NCBI GenBank assembly: GCA_946405205.1
Contig: CAMJGL010000029.1
Span: forward strand, 1 to 20,536
DNA from: F23-B02 sp946405205
GTDB taxonomy: Bacteria > Bacillota > Clostridia > Oscillospirales > Oscillospiraceae
DNA length: 20,536 nt
Direction: 5' to 3'
The position numbers were made by a program, and so were the translations under genes. Numbering within the stretch: position 1 is the first letter of the stretch; each line of letters begins with the position of its first letter. Shown piece by piece: positions 1 through 6,195 of this stretch. The notes beneath the pieces are model-generated. The model was not told the DNA's origin. It made no database searches and saw nothing but the letters and a program-made list of their open reading frames with translations.

Positions 1-79
1 AGCATGCCCTTATAGGGCTGGTGCATGCCACCCGTTTTACGGGTGGTCATGACTAAGTTTTGCGAAATACCTGCCGGTA
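1..79. repeat. Tandem hairpins, possible IS200/IS605-type element end (partial)
   Basis: Two compact stem-loops lie at the window edge. Arms GCCCT (6-10) and AGGGC (14-18) close a 3-nt loop. Arms CCACCCGT (28-35) and ACGGGTGG (39-46) close a TTT loop. The hexamer GCATGC occurs at 2-7 and 23-28. No coding sequence is visible here. Subterminal hairpins of this kind are typical of IS200/IS605 (TnpA/TnpB) element ends, and the hairpin is followed by GGTCATGACT, which fits that reading by memory only. The rest of the element would lie outside the window. The motif TCAA at 80-83 could be the element's right cleavage site, but this is inference. The hairpins could instead be an unrelated terminator. 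Confidence 0.35.
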
Positions 80-400
80 TCAAGCGTCCAAGATGATCGT
101 CCAGCATTTTGCCAGATTTTCCGGCATTGCATTTTTAAAGATCTCCGCATCTCTTTTAAGATTTGCATTATTAAAATGGAAAAAGAAAAACTCGCCTGCT
201 CCGTCATTATACCCTAATTGAAACTCCAGCTCTTTCTTGAAATAGGGAAAAACGGGCTTAATGCGTTCATCGATCGCCCAAACGACATCCATCCCGTTTG
301 TATTAACATTTTCTTTGATCCATTCTTCGTTTTCCTCAAACCATTTCCAAAAGTCCTGTAAGGCAGTCAGATCGATAGCTTTCTTGCTGAACAATCCCAT
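80..400 (-). CDS. Small uncharacterised protein, possibly C-terminally truncated
   Basis: This is a 106-residue acidic soluble protein that begins MGLFSKKAIDLTALQDFW and has no signal peptide or membrane segment. I do not recognise a named family. The tryptophan-rich N-terminus (FWKWFEENEEW) and a segment rich in Phe (GEFFFFHFNN) suggest a small globular cytoplasmic protein. The start is the ATG at 398-400, because it is preceded by AAAGGA about 8 nt upstream; a longer reading from a TTG at 457 has no such site. The gene is divergent from the RDD gene, with about 160 bp between them. Its stop codon lies at the edge of the hairpin-rich segment 1-79, and the protein ends abruptly after CWTIILDA, so the original C-terminus may have been replaced by an inserted element. 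That truncation is inference. Confidence 0.6.
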   Translation of the reverse strand: MGLFSKKAIDLTALQDFWKWFEENEEWIKENVNTNGMDVVWAIDERIKPVFPYFKKELEFQLGYNDGAGEFFFFHFNNANLKRDAEIFKNAMPENLAKCWTIILDA

Positions 401-487
401 AGTATTTCTGTCCTTTCCGTTTTTATGGATTATATCATAATCCTGTGGCATGTACAATAGATATCACCAAACAGCATCGGCATTATA

Positions 488-532
488 AAGACAAGGCTGA
501 GTCTTGTCTTGATTTGCCATTTTTGCTATAAT
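488..532 (+). promoter_or_regulatory. Promoter of the RDD gene with a hairpin over the -35 box
   Basis: TTGTCT (504-509) and TATAAT (527-532) are separated by 17 nt and lie 28 bp before the RDD start codon. A perfect 8-bp inverted repeat, AAGACAAG (488-495) and CTTGTCTT (503-510) with a 7-nt loop, overlaps the -35 hexamer. It could be an operator, or a terminator remnant of other transcription. The -10 box is a perfect consensus. Confidence 0.6.
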
Positions 533-559
533 GGATAGCAGCACAAAGGAGGGAGCATT

Positions 560-1348
560 ATGAGCGATAGTTTGAAAAGAATAATTGCTTTTATCATCGA
601 TTGGACCCTCTCCATTTTTCCGGCGTTTTTCATGCTTCTGCCATTGGCGGTTTTATCAATACAGCTGACTTGGCTTTTGGTGGTATTGATAATCCTTATT
701 GGTTTTTCGCCTATCATTCTGTTCGTGTTAAGAGATGTGATATTTAACGGCCGCAGCCTGGGTAAAAGAATTTTCGGCCTGTGTGTTTACGATAAAAAAT
801 CTCTTGAGGCCTCGAGCACCAAACAGAGGCTCCTGCGAAACATCTTTTTATTTATATATCCCATTGACGGCATCATATTGCTTTCCACCGGTGAATCGAT
901 CGGCGACAGAGCCGCAGGCACCGTCGTGCTCTCAGAAGCTTCTCTTGAAAGATGCAAAGAGGAACGCACAAATGCAGGCATTCCGGCGCCGCTTTCCAAA
1001 AAAGACAAAAGGAAAATAGCACTAATAATTACCGCAATAGTTGTTTGCTGCCTGCTCGTTTTCATAGTACCCGTTCTTATCGCACTGAATGCAACAAAGA
1101 ACACCGAAGAATATAAGCTTGCATACGACTATTTGATCTCAAGCAATGCCTATAAGGAAATGGATGCCGACGAATCCGATATACATATCAGCAGCTTTTC
1201 CTTGCAATCGCACTCCTCGGCAAACAGCGATCATGTGTCAAAAACGGCCAGTATAGGCTTTGTTGTTAGATATAAGTCATTTGAGGTCGTGTGTCACTAT
1301 GAGGACGGCGTTTGGCTGGTGTGCGACGAATGCACAGACTTTGACTGA
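560..1348 (+). CDS. RDD-family integral membrane protein
   Basis: This is a 262-residue membrane protein. The N-terminal half carries the RDD signature: Arg7, Asp14 in the first helix (IIDW), then the loop NGRSLGKRIFGL (63-74) and GDRAAGTVV (115-123). Hydrophobic segments are at about 8-32, 36-57 and 94-109, with a fourth at 153-177. A roughly 85-residue soluble C-terminal region (178-262) follows and has no motif I recognise. RDD proteins are widespread; a few are linked to Na+ or Li+/H+ antiport, but most are uncharacterised, so transport is only a possibility. The start is supported by AAAGGAGGG at 546-553, 6 nt before the ATG. The gene stands alone, with its own promoter and a hairpin at 1403-1428 downstream. 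Confidence 0.88.
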   Translation: MSDSLKRIIAFIIDWTLSIFPAFFMLLPLAVLSIQLTWLLVVLIILIGFSPIILFVLRDVIFNGRSLGKRIFGLCVYDKKSLEASSTKQRLLRNIFLFIYPIDGIILLSTGESIGDRAAGTVVLSEASLERCKEERTNAGIPAPLSKKDKRKIALIITAIVVCCLLVFIVPVLIALNATKNTEEYKLAYDYLISSNAYKEMDADESDIHISSFSLQSHSSANSDHVSKTASIGFVVRYKSFEVVCHYEDGVWLVCDECTDFD

Positions 1349-1402
1349 ACCGTCACTTCTTTATTTGCCCTGCCGCATATAAATCCGCTTTTTGCACAAA
1401 AT

Positions 1403-1428
1403 ACCTCCGTACACAATTTTACGGAGGT
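1403..1428 (+). promoter_or_regulatory. Hairpin whose 3' arm contains the Shine-Dalgarno of the SLH gene
   Basis: ACCTCCGT (1403-1410) and ACGGAGGT (1421-1428) form a perfect 8-bp stem with a 10-nt loop. The 3' arm contains GGAGGT, the ribosome binding site of the ATG at 1437. A short T-run follows, so it may also act as the terminator of the RDD gene. In an mRNA that includes both arms, the ribosome site would be sequestered. Confidence 0.6.
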
Positions 1429-1436
1429 TTTGCTAT

Positions 1437-2345
1437 ATGAGAAAGCATATCGCTGTTTCGGCGCTTGCACTTGCACTGTGCTGTGTAATGTGCCTGGGTT
1501 TTGTTCCCGCCACCGCTGCAAATTCCGCACCCGTTGCGGAAAACTTCGAGTTTGAGACGTTCCGCGGGGTATCCTTCGGCGGTCAGCTTGCCGCCATCGA
1601 TCCCGAGGGCGACACCCTGAGCTTCGAGATCACCACCCAACCCGTCAAGGGATCGATCGAGCTTGATGAGGACGGAAGCTTCGTCTATACCCCCACCGAG
1701 GGGAAAAAAGGCAAGGACTATTTCGGATACAAGGCCACGGACTCCGAGGGTAACTCCTCTCAGGAGGCGACCGTTATCATCCGCCTTGTTAAAAACAAGA
1801 GCGTCAGCTACGTCGACATGGACAGCAGCGGAAGCTATCGCAGCGCGGTCAAGCTCGCGGAATGCGGCGCGTTTATCGGCAAGCAGATGGGCGGCGAATA
1901 CTATTTCGAGCCCGAGCAGACAATGAGCAGAGGCGAATTTCTTAGTTTGTGCCTCAATGTCACCGGCACAGACCTCCTGAGCGGCGTTGTCAGCACCGGC
2001 TTTACCGACGACGGCGATATCCCCGACTGGCAGAAGGCCTGTGTCGCAAGCGCCGTTAAATGCGGCGTCGTCAAGGGCCGCTGCTGCGACGGCGGTGCGT
2101 ATTTTGACGCAGACAGCCCGATAAGCCGCGCCGAGGCAATGGTCATGCTCGACCGCAGCCTGAAGCTCAGCGATGTAAGCTACCTCAGCGCCGGAGACAC
2201 GGTGCCCTCGTGGGCGGCTCAGGCCGCGGCAAACCTCACGGCCTGCAATGTCATCAGCAGCTTCGGCTCAGGCTCATCCGCCCTCACCCGCGCAGAAGCG
2301 GCGGATATGCTCGTTGCGGCAATGGAGCTCATCGAAAACAGATAA
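1437..2345 (+). CDS. Secreted cadherin-like/Ig domain protein with three SLH repeats
   Basis: This is a 302-residue exported protein. Residues 1-29 form a Sec signal peptide (MRKHIAV, hydrophobic core, cleavage near ATAA-N). Residues 31-118 form a tandem-cadherin/Big_9-like beta domain with the markers DPEGDTLSF, GSFVYTPTEGKKGKDYFGY and DSEGN. Residues about 124-180, 188-243 and 246-298 are three divergent S-layer-homology repeats ending in SRGEF, SRAEA and TRAEA. SLH triplets usually bind pyruvylated secondary cell-wall polymer, so a wall-anchored surface protein is expected. The ATG at 1437 is chosen over the TTG at 1392 because it has GGAGGT 8 nt upstream and begins the signal peptide. A strong terminator follows. 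Confidence 0.88.
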   Translation: MRKHIAVSALALALCCVMCLGFVPATAANSAPVAENFEFETFRGVSFGGQLAAIDPEGDTLSFEITTQPVKGSIELDEDGSFVYTPTEGKKGKDYFGYKATDSEGNSSQEATVIIRLVKNKSVSYVDMDSSGSYRSAVKLAECGAFIGKQMGGEYYFEPEQTMSRGEFLSLCLNVTGTDLLSGVVSTGFTDDGDIPDWQKACVASAVKCGVVKGRCCDGGAYFDADSPISRAEAMVMLDRSLKLSDVSYLSAGDTVPSWAAQAAANLTACNVISSFGSGSSALTRAEAADMLVAAMELIENR

Positions 2346-2359
2346 GGAACAACAGCTTG

Positions 2360-2395
2360 ATCGGCGTCCGCAAAATACGGACGCCGATTCTTTTT
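2360..2395 (+). terminator. Intrinsic terminator after the SLH gene
   Basis: ATCGGCGTCCG (2360-2370) pairs perfectly with CGGACGCCGAT (2378-2388) around a 7-nt loop, and a T-rich run follows (2389-2395). It lies 15 bp after the stop codon. Confidence 0.9.
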
Positions 2396-2476
2396 CGGAC
2401 TATCATGCTTGCATGCATATCCGGGCAGGATGTCTTCCGATTGAAGGAATGATACCGCAAGTTTTATTTTCCTGTA

Positions 2477-2518
2477 TTGACATATACAAGGTATTGTGAT
2501 ATTATTTTGATATCACAA
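2477..2518 (+). promoter_or_regulatory. Promoter and palindromic operator of the SPFH-RHH module
   Basis: A consensus -35 TTGACA (2477-2482) and -10 TATTAT (2500-2505) are separated by 17 nt. A perfect 9-bp inverted repeat, TTGTGATAT (2494-2502) and ATATCACAA (2510-2518), covers the -10 box and the transcription start region. This is a classic repressor-site geometry. The downstream ribbon-helix-helix gene is a candidate for the protein that binds it (inference). Confidence 0.75.
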
Positions 2519-2537
2519 AGAAATCGGAGGAATTATC

Positions 2538-3554
2538 ATGCAGGAAATAATTCTTGAAAACAAAAAGAACGGCATGCTGTTTATGCTGCTTTTCACGGCG
2601 CTTTATCTGCTGGCGATGCTGGGAATTATAGTCGGGATATCTTACTCGGGCTTCGTTCTCGCTGTGAGCATAATATGGCTTGTTATCGGCTGGATCCCTT
2701 TCTGCGGGCTCAAGGTGCTCAAGCCGCAGGAGGCTCTTGTGCTGACCCTGTTCGGAAAGTACGTCGGAACACTCAAGGACGCAGGCTTTTACTTTGTCAA
2801 TCCCTTCTGCACCGCCGTTAATCCCGCGGCAAGGACCAAGCTCAACCAGAGCGGAGACGTTGACAGCGGAAATTCCGGAAACGCGCTGATGGCGGCCGCT
2901 ATCAAGGGTGCAAACGCTGCCGCATCCGTCGAAACCACGGGCAAAAAGATATCCCTCAAGGTCATGACGCTCAGCAACAGCCGCCAGAAGATAAACGATT
3001 GTCTGGGCAATCCCATCGAGATAGGCATCGCCGTGACATGGCGCGTCGTCGATACCGCCAAGGCGGTCTTTGACGTGGATAACTACAAGGAATACCTCTC
3101 GCTCCAGTGCGACAGCGCGCTGAGAAACATCGTGCGCATCTATCCATATGACGTTTCACCGAATGTAGACACCACAGGCGACGGCGTTGCCGACGAGGGC
3201 AGCCTGCGCGGTTCAAGCGAGCTTGTTGCCGAACGCATCCGCAACGAGATACAGCTCAAGGTCGCCGACGCGGGCCTTGAGATAATCGAGGCTCGCATAA
3301 CCTACCTTGCCTATGCTCCCGAGATCGCTGCCGTCATGCTGCAGCGCCAGCAGGCAAGCGCGATAATCGACGCACGCAAGATGATAGTTGACGGCGCGGT
3401 CGGCATGGTCGAGATGGCTCTCAGCCGTCTGAGCGAAAAGCAGCTCGTTGAGCTTGACGAGGAACGCAAGGCGGCAATGGTCTCAAACCTTCTTGTGGTG
3501 CTCTGCGGCAGTCACGACGCGCAGCCCGTCGTGAACTCAGGCAGTCTGTATTGA
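2538..3554 (+). CDS. SPFH/band 7 domain membrane protein
   Basis: This 338-residue protein has two N-terminal hydrophobic segments (about 13-34 and 37-57) followed by an SPFH/band 7 domain. The domain opens with LKVLKPQEALVLTLFGKYVGTLKDAGFYFVNPF (about 59-91; key features the PQEA turn and the G-F-Y-F-V-N-P-F strand) and continues through ITWRV-type and ARITYLAYAPEIAAVMLQRQQA segments to about residue 285. SPFH proteins oligomerise at membranes and often organise lipid domains or regulate proteases. The substrate here is unknown. AATCGGAGGA at 2521-2530 sets the start. The RHH gene begins 1 nt after its stop, so the two are translationally coupled. Confidence 0.92.
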   Translation: MQEIILENKKNGMLFMLLFTALYLLAMLGIIVGISYSGFVLAVSIIWLVIGWIPFCGLKVLKPQEALVLTLFGKYVGTLKDAGFYFVNPFCTAVNPAARTKLNQSGDVDSGNSGNALMAAAIKGANAAASVETTGKKISLKVMTLSNSRQKINDCLGNPIEIGIAVTWRVVDTAKAVFDVDNYKEYLSLQCDSALRNIVRIYPYDVSPNVDTTGDGVADEGSLRGSSELVAERIRNEIQLKVADAGLEIIEARITYLAYAPEIAAVMLQRQQASAIIDARKMIVDGAVGMVEMALSRLSEKQLVELDEERKAAMVSNLLVVLCGSHDAQPVVNSGSLY

Positions 3555-3555
3555 C

Positions 3556-3750
3556 ATGGCAGAGAAAAAGCAAATACCCCTGCGCCTCTCGCCCAAGCTG
3601 TACGACGCGATCGCCGCGTGGGCCGAGGACGATTTCCGAAGCGTAAACGGGCAGATCGAATATCTGCTGACCGAATGCGTCCGGCAGAGGAAGAAAAATG
3701 GGAAGTATGTTTCCGAGACTCTTGACGAGCCGATAGAACTGGATATTTAA
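3556..3750 (+). CDS. Arc/CopG-like ribbon-helix-helix DNA-binding protein
   Basis: This 64-residue protein has the ribbon-helix-helix layout of Arc-type regulators. A beta strand KKQIPLRLSPKLYDAI (4-19) is followed by a first helix, then a second helix starting at RSVNGQIEYLL (29-39), with a polar tail. Arc-family proteins dimerise and insert the paired strand into the DNA major groove. There is no good ribosome binding site of its own; the ATG is 1 nt after the SPFH stop codon, which implies coupled translation. I infer that it may autoregulate the module through the palindrome at 2494-2518. The pair has no toxin-like partner, although databases often label such small proteins as antitoxins. 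Confidence 0.85.
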   Translation: MAEKKQIPLRLSPKLYDAIAAWAEDDFRSVNGQIEYLLTECVRQRKKNGKYVSETLDEPIELDI

Positions 3751-3753
3751 AGC

Positions 3754-3789
3754 TTTTGGACGACTGTCTGAGAAGACAGTCGTCCAAAA
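3754..3789. terminator. Bidirectional terminator between the RHH gene and rqcH
   Basis: TTTTGGACGACTGTCT (3754-3769) and AGACAGTCGTCCAAAA (3774-3789) form a perfect 16-bp stem with a GAGA loop. A-runs and T-runs on both sides let it act on both strands, as expected between two convergent genes (stop codons at 3750 and 3792). Confidence 0.93.
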
Positions 3790-3791
3790 AC

Positions 3792-5513
3792 TTATTTTCT
3801 GAGTCTTTCGCAAAGGGCTTCATCGGCTTCGGCCATCACGGTGCTGTAGTCGGTATAAACTACCTTGCCGGGCATGGAGCCCGAGGGCTTGCGCACAAAG
3901 CGCACCATAGTGTGGTCCACCGCGGTCTTGCCGCCCTCACGCGCCTGTGAATAGTAAGCGGCCAGAGACGCCGCCTCCTCTATAGTCCGCTGCGGCGGCT
4001 CGAGTCCGTCGCAGGATATGATGACATGGCTGCCGTGCACGTTCTTCGTATGCAGCCAGATATCCGTTCGGCGGGCAATTTTTGTCGTGAGCTCGTCGTT
4101 CTGGCTGTTGCTGCGGCCGACGAGTATCAGAAATCCGTCGGAGGAGACAAACTCCATCGGCCCCTGCTTTTTTAGCTTATCCGGCTTTGCTCCGCGCTGC
4201 TTTTTTATATAGCCGGTCTCGGTGAGCTCGCGGCGTATCTCCGCAAGGTCGCGCTCTGTCTCCGCCCGCTCGAGCTCGTCAAGGACGCTGTTTAAATACT
4301 CAAGCTGTTTTTCGCCCTCGGCAACGAGCGCCGTCAGATGTTTTTCGGCGGTCTTGAGCTTGTTATACTCCTTGAACATGGCGGCGGCATTCGCCTGAGG
4401 CGTCTTTAAGGGGTCGAGCTCTATCTCGAACCGCGGGCAGCCCTCGGCGTAGTAATCCTCCACCGTCACGCTGCCGTCGCCCTTTTTGATGCGGTACATA
4501 TTCGCGGTCACGAGCTCCGCGTTCTTGCGGATATCCTCGCGGCAGTAGGTGCGCTCAAGCTCCTCCTTCTGGCTTGCCAGCTTTCTTGCGATGCGGTCAC
4601 GGGCTGTCCTGACGCTGTGGCTGAGCTCGCGGGCCCTGCGGCGGCGGCGCTCAAGCAGCTCGCGCTTTGAATAATAAGCCTCGAGCAGTTCTGAAAAGCT
4701 GTCAAACGTGCGGCACTCGTACTCCGCGCCGTACTGGTGCAGCACCATGAAGGAATACTCCCTCGGCCTGCCGTTTTCCAAAAACAGCGTCGGCGTAAAC
4801 TCGCCCGCCCTTACGCTTTCCAGAAACGCCTCTATCACGGCGGGCAGAAGCTCGGGGTCATTGCCGCAGCGGCAGGCAAGCTCGCGGCATATAAGCGGCG
4901 ACAGTCCCGAAAAGCTGTCCATCAGGCGCTTATCCAGCGGCTTTCCGCCGTCCGAGGCCGAAACTGCGGCGGCTATCTCCTCCCTGCCGAGCTCGAATAT
5001 CATCGGCTTTTTCTGCCTGGGCGGCAGGCGGTATATCATACCCGGCAGCATCCTGCGCTCAGCGTCCCCGCCGTAATCCATGCGGCGCAGGCAGTCGATT
5101 ATCCTGCCGTCATCGCCTATGAGCACGAGGTTTGCGCTGCGTCCCATGAGCTCGACGGCAAGCTTCAGCTTAACACTGTCGCCGAGCTCGTTGTGGGATG
5201 TTATGTCAACTAAAAGCAGGCGTTCCCACTGCGGCTGTGTAAGCTTTTCTATGCGCCCGCCGATCAGATGCTTGCGCAGAAGCATACAGAACATGGGCGG
5301 CTCGGCGGGGTTTTCAAGGCCGGCGCTTATGAGCTGCAGCCTGCCGCTGCCCGCGCCCGCGTTTATGAGCAGGCGCATATTCTCGCCCTTATTCCGCAGG
5401 GATATTATCACCTGATCCCGCTCGGGCTGCTGTATCTTGTCTATCCTCCCGCCCTCAAGCTTAGGGGCAAGCTCCTCCATGAGGGCCGAGAGAAGTATTG
5501 CGTCAAGCGCCAT
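3792..5513 (-). CDS. rqcH: Rqc2 homolog RqcH (NFACT protein), ribosome quality control
   Basis: This 573-residue protein has the full NFACT architecture at about the usual family length. It has NFACT-N (MALDAILLSALMEELAP onward, about 1-170), a helix-hairpin-helix region (GLSPLICRELACRCG), a long coiled coil (about 265-430, with many Arg/Glu/Leu) and NFACT-R near the C-terminus (GFLILVGRSNSQND, IWLHTKNVHGSH). RqcH binds split 50S subunits that carry peptidyl-tRNA and adds C-terminal alanine tails to stalled chains. It was formerly annotated as fibronectin-binding protein FbpA. The position equivalent to the essential Asp97-Arg98 pair of Bacillus RqcH reads Glu97-Arg98. The start ATG follows GGAGGA, lies within the end of mrnC (11-bp overlap), and so forms an operon with it. 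Confidence 0.95.
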   Translation of the reverse strand: MALDAILLSALMEELAPKLEGGRIDKIQQPERDQVIISLRNKGENMRLLINAGAGSGRLQLISAGLENPAEPPMFCMLLRKHLIGGRIEKLTQPQWERLLLVDITSHNELGDSVKLKLAVELMGRSANLVLIGDDGRIIDCLRRMDYGGDAERRMLPGMIYRLPPRQKKPMIFELGREEIAAAVSASDGGKPLDKRLMDSFSGLSPLICRELACRCGNDPELLPAVIEAFLESVRAGEFTPTLFLENGRPREYSFMVLHQYGAEYECRTFDSFSELLEAYYSKRELLERRRRRARELSHSVRTARDRIARKLASQKEELERTYCREDIRKNAELVTANMYRIKKGDGSVTVEDYYAEGCPRFEIELDPLKTPQANAAAMFKEYNKLKTAEKHLTALVAEGEKQLEYLNSVLDELERAETERDLAEIRRELTETGYIKKQRGAKPDKLKKQGPMEFVSSDGFLILVGRSNSQNDELTTKIARRTDIWLHTKNVHGSHVIISCDGLEPPQRTIEEAASLAAYYSQAREGGKTAVDHTMVRFVRKPSGSMPGKVVYTDYSTVMAEADEALCERLRK

Positions 5514-5916
5514 CGTGTTCCTCCACGCATTCCGCGAACAGTTGGTTTATTCTTTCCGTATTTCCCTGAAGATACAGCCAGCCGAAGAGAGCCTCAAGCC
5601 CCGTTGCGGCATGGTACTGGGAGATATCGGCCTTTTGCGGTACGGAGTTTACCTTTGCGTTCCGGCCGCGCCTGAAAACGCTCATCTCATCCTCCGTCAG
5701 CAGTGGCAGCAGCCGCTCGGCGGCCTTCGCCTGAGCCGGAGCATTCACTATGGCCACCGTTTTCCTGTGCAGATCGGTGGCCTTTCTGCTGCCGTCCGAG
5801 CATAGCATAGTGCGGGTCAGAAGCTCATACACGGCGTCGCCGATATGCGCAAGCCCCAGCATACTTATATTATTTATATCGCGCATCTCCATGTGGGGGC
5901 AAAAATGGTCCTTCAT
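5503..5916 (-). CDS. mrnC: Mini-ribonuclease III
   Basis: This 137-residue protein is a stand-alone RNase III catalytic domain with no double-stranded-RNA-binding domain. The signature IGDAVYELL (25-33) includes the catalytic Asp27. A second conserved block, KADISQYHAATGLEALFGWLYL (about 102-123), includes the other acidic metal ligand in EALFG. In Bacillus subtilis the enzyme matures 23S rRNA ends. The start is the ATG at 5914-5916 because GGAG (5923-5926) lies 6 nt upstream; a TTG at 5926-5928 overlaps that site and is rejected. The gene overlaps rqcH by 11 bp. A hairpin (5931-5956) sits directly before its ribosome site, so readthrough from ftsK is probably limited and a promoter may lie inside or near the structured repeat. 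Confidence 0.94.
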   Translation of the reverse strand: MKDHFCPHMEMRDINNISMLGLAHIGDAVYELLTRTMLCSDGSRKATDLHRKTVAIVNAPAQAKAAERLLPLLTEDEMSVFRRGRNAKVNSVPQKADISQYHAATGLEALFGWLYLQGNTERINQLFAECVEEHDGA

Positions 5917-5930
5917 TCTCTTCTCCAATC

Positions 5931-5956
5931 AAAAAGGGCGGTGTTCCGCCCTTTTT
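5931..5956. terminator. Terminator hairpin, outer copy at repeat A (mrnC side)
   Basis: AAAAAGGGCGG (5931-5941) and CCGCCCTTTTT (5946-5956) form a perfect 11-bp stem with a TGTT loop. On the minus strand it is followed by T-residues 15 nt before mrnC. The same stem recurs at 6174-6193 on the other side of the structured repeat, with a GAAA loop. Confidence 0.85.
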
Positions 5957-5957
5957 A

Positions 5958-6173
5958 CAGACAATAAAACCGCTCATAATATGCGCAGTTTTGAGCAACG
6001 CACGGGGGAGCTCGAGGGGGCGGCAGCCCGCCTCGAATCGGATAATAGTCATCAAAATCGTCTGATTTATCAGGCGTTTTGACGAGCGCAGCGAGATTTT
6101 TTGTAAAATTCCATTTTACAAAAAATGTGACGTCTGAAGCTTATAAAAAGTCCGACGGACTTTTTATAAGCTG
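5958..6173 (+). repeat. Structured intergenic repeat, copy A (216 bp)
   Basis: This is one of two copies of a repeat; the other, inverted, is at 17518-17742. From left to right it has a terminal CAGAC and an AT-rich linker. A 35-bp block (6004-6038, GGGGGAGCTC...CTCGAAT) is identical in the other copy. Three stems follow. The first centres on CTGATTTATCAG (6062-6073). The second pairs TTTTTTGTAAAAT (6097-6109) with ATTTTACAAAAAA (6113-6125). The third pairs AGCTTATAAAAAGTCC (6138-6153) with GGACTTTTTATAAGCT (6157-6172). The element ends in GCTG. It has no coding capacity. Both flanks carry the same GGGCGG/CCGCCC terminator stem. The type could be a MITE, a REP-like element or a structured RNA. 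Confidence 0.85.
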
Positions 6174-6195
6174 AAGGGCGGGAAACCGCCCTTTT
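6174..6195. terminator. Terminator hairpin, inner copy at repeat A (ftsK side)
   Basis: AAGGGCGG (6174-6181) and CCGCCCTT (6186-6193) form an 8-bp stem with a GAAA loop, directly abutting the ftsK stop codon. On the minus strand it lacks a T-run because the structured repeat begins right after it, so it may be an interrupted copy of the terminator now at 5931-5956. Confidence 0.7.

Noticed and set aside
3556..3750. Antitoxin of a toxin-antitoxin pair
   Set aside because: The neighbour is an SPFH membrane protein and no toxin-like ORF is adjacent, so only an RHH regulator can be supported.
5503..5928. TTG start for mrnC at 5926-5928
   Set aside because: The TTG overlaps the GGAG that serves the ATG at 5914-5916, which is better placed.
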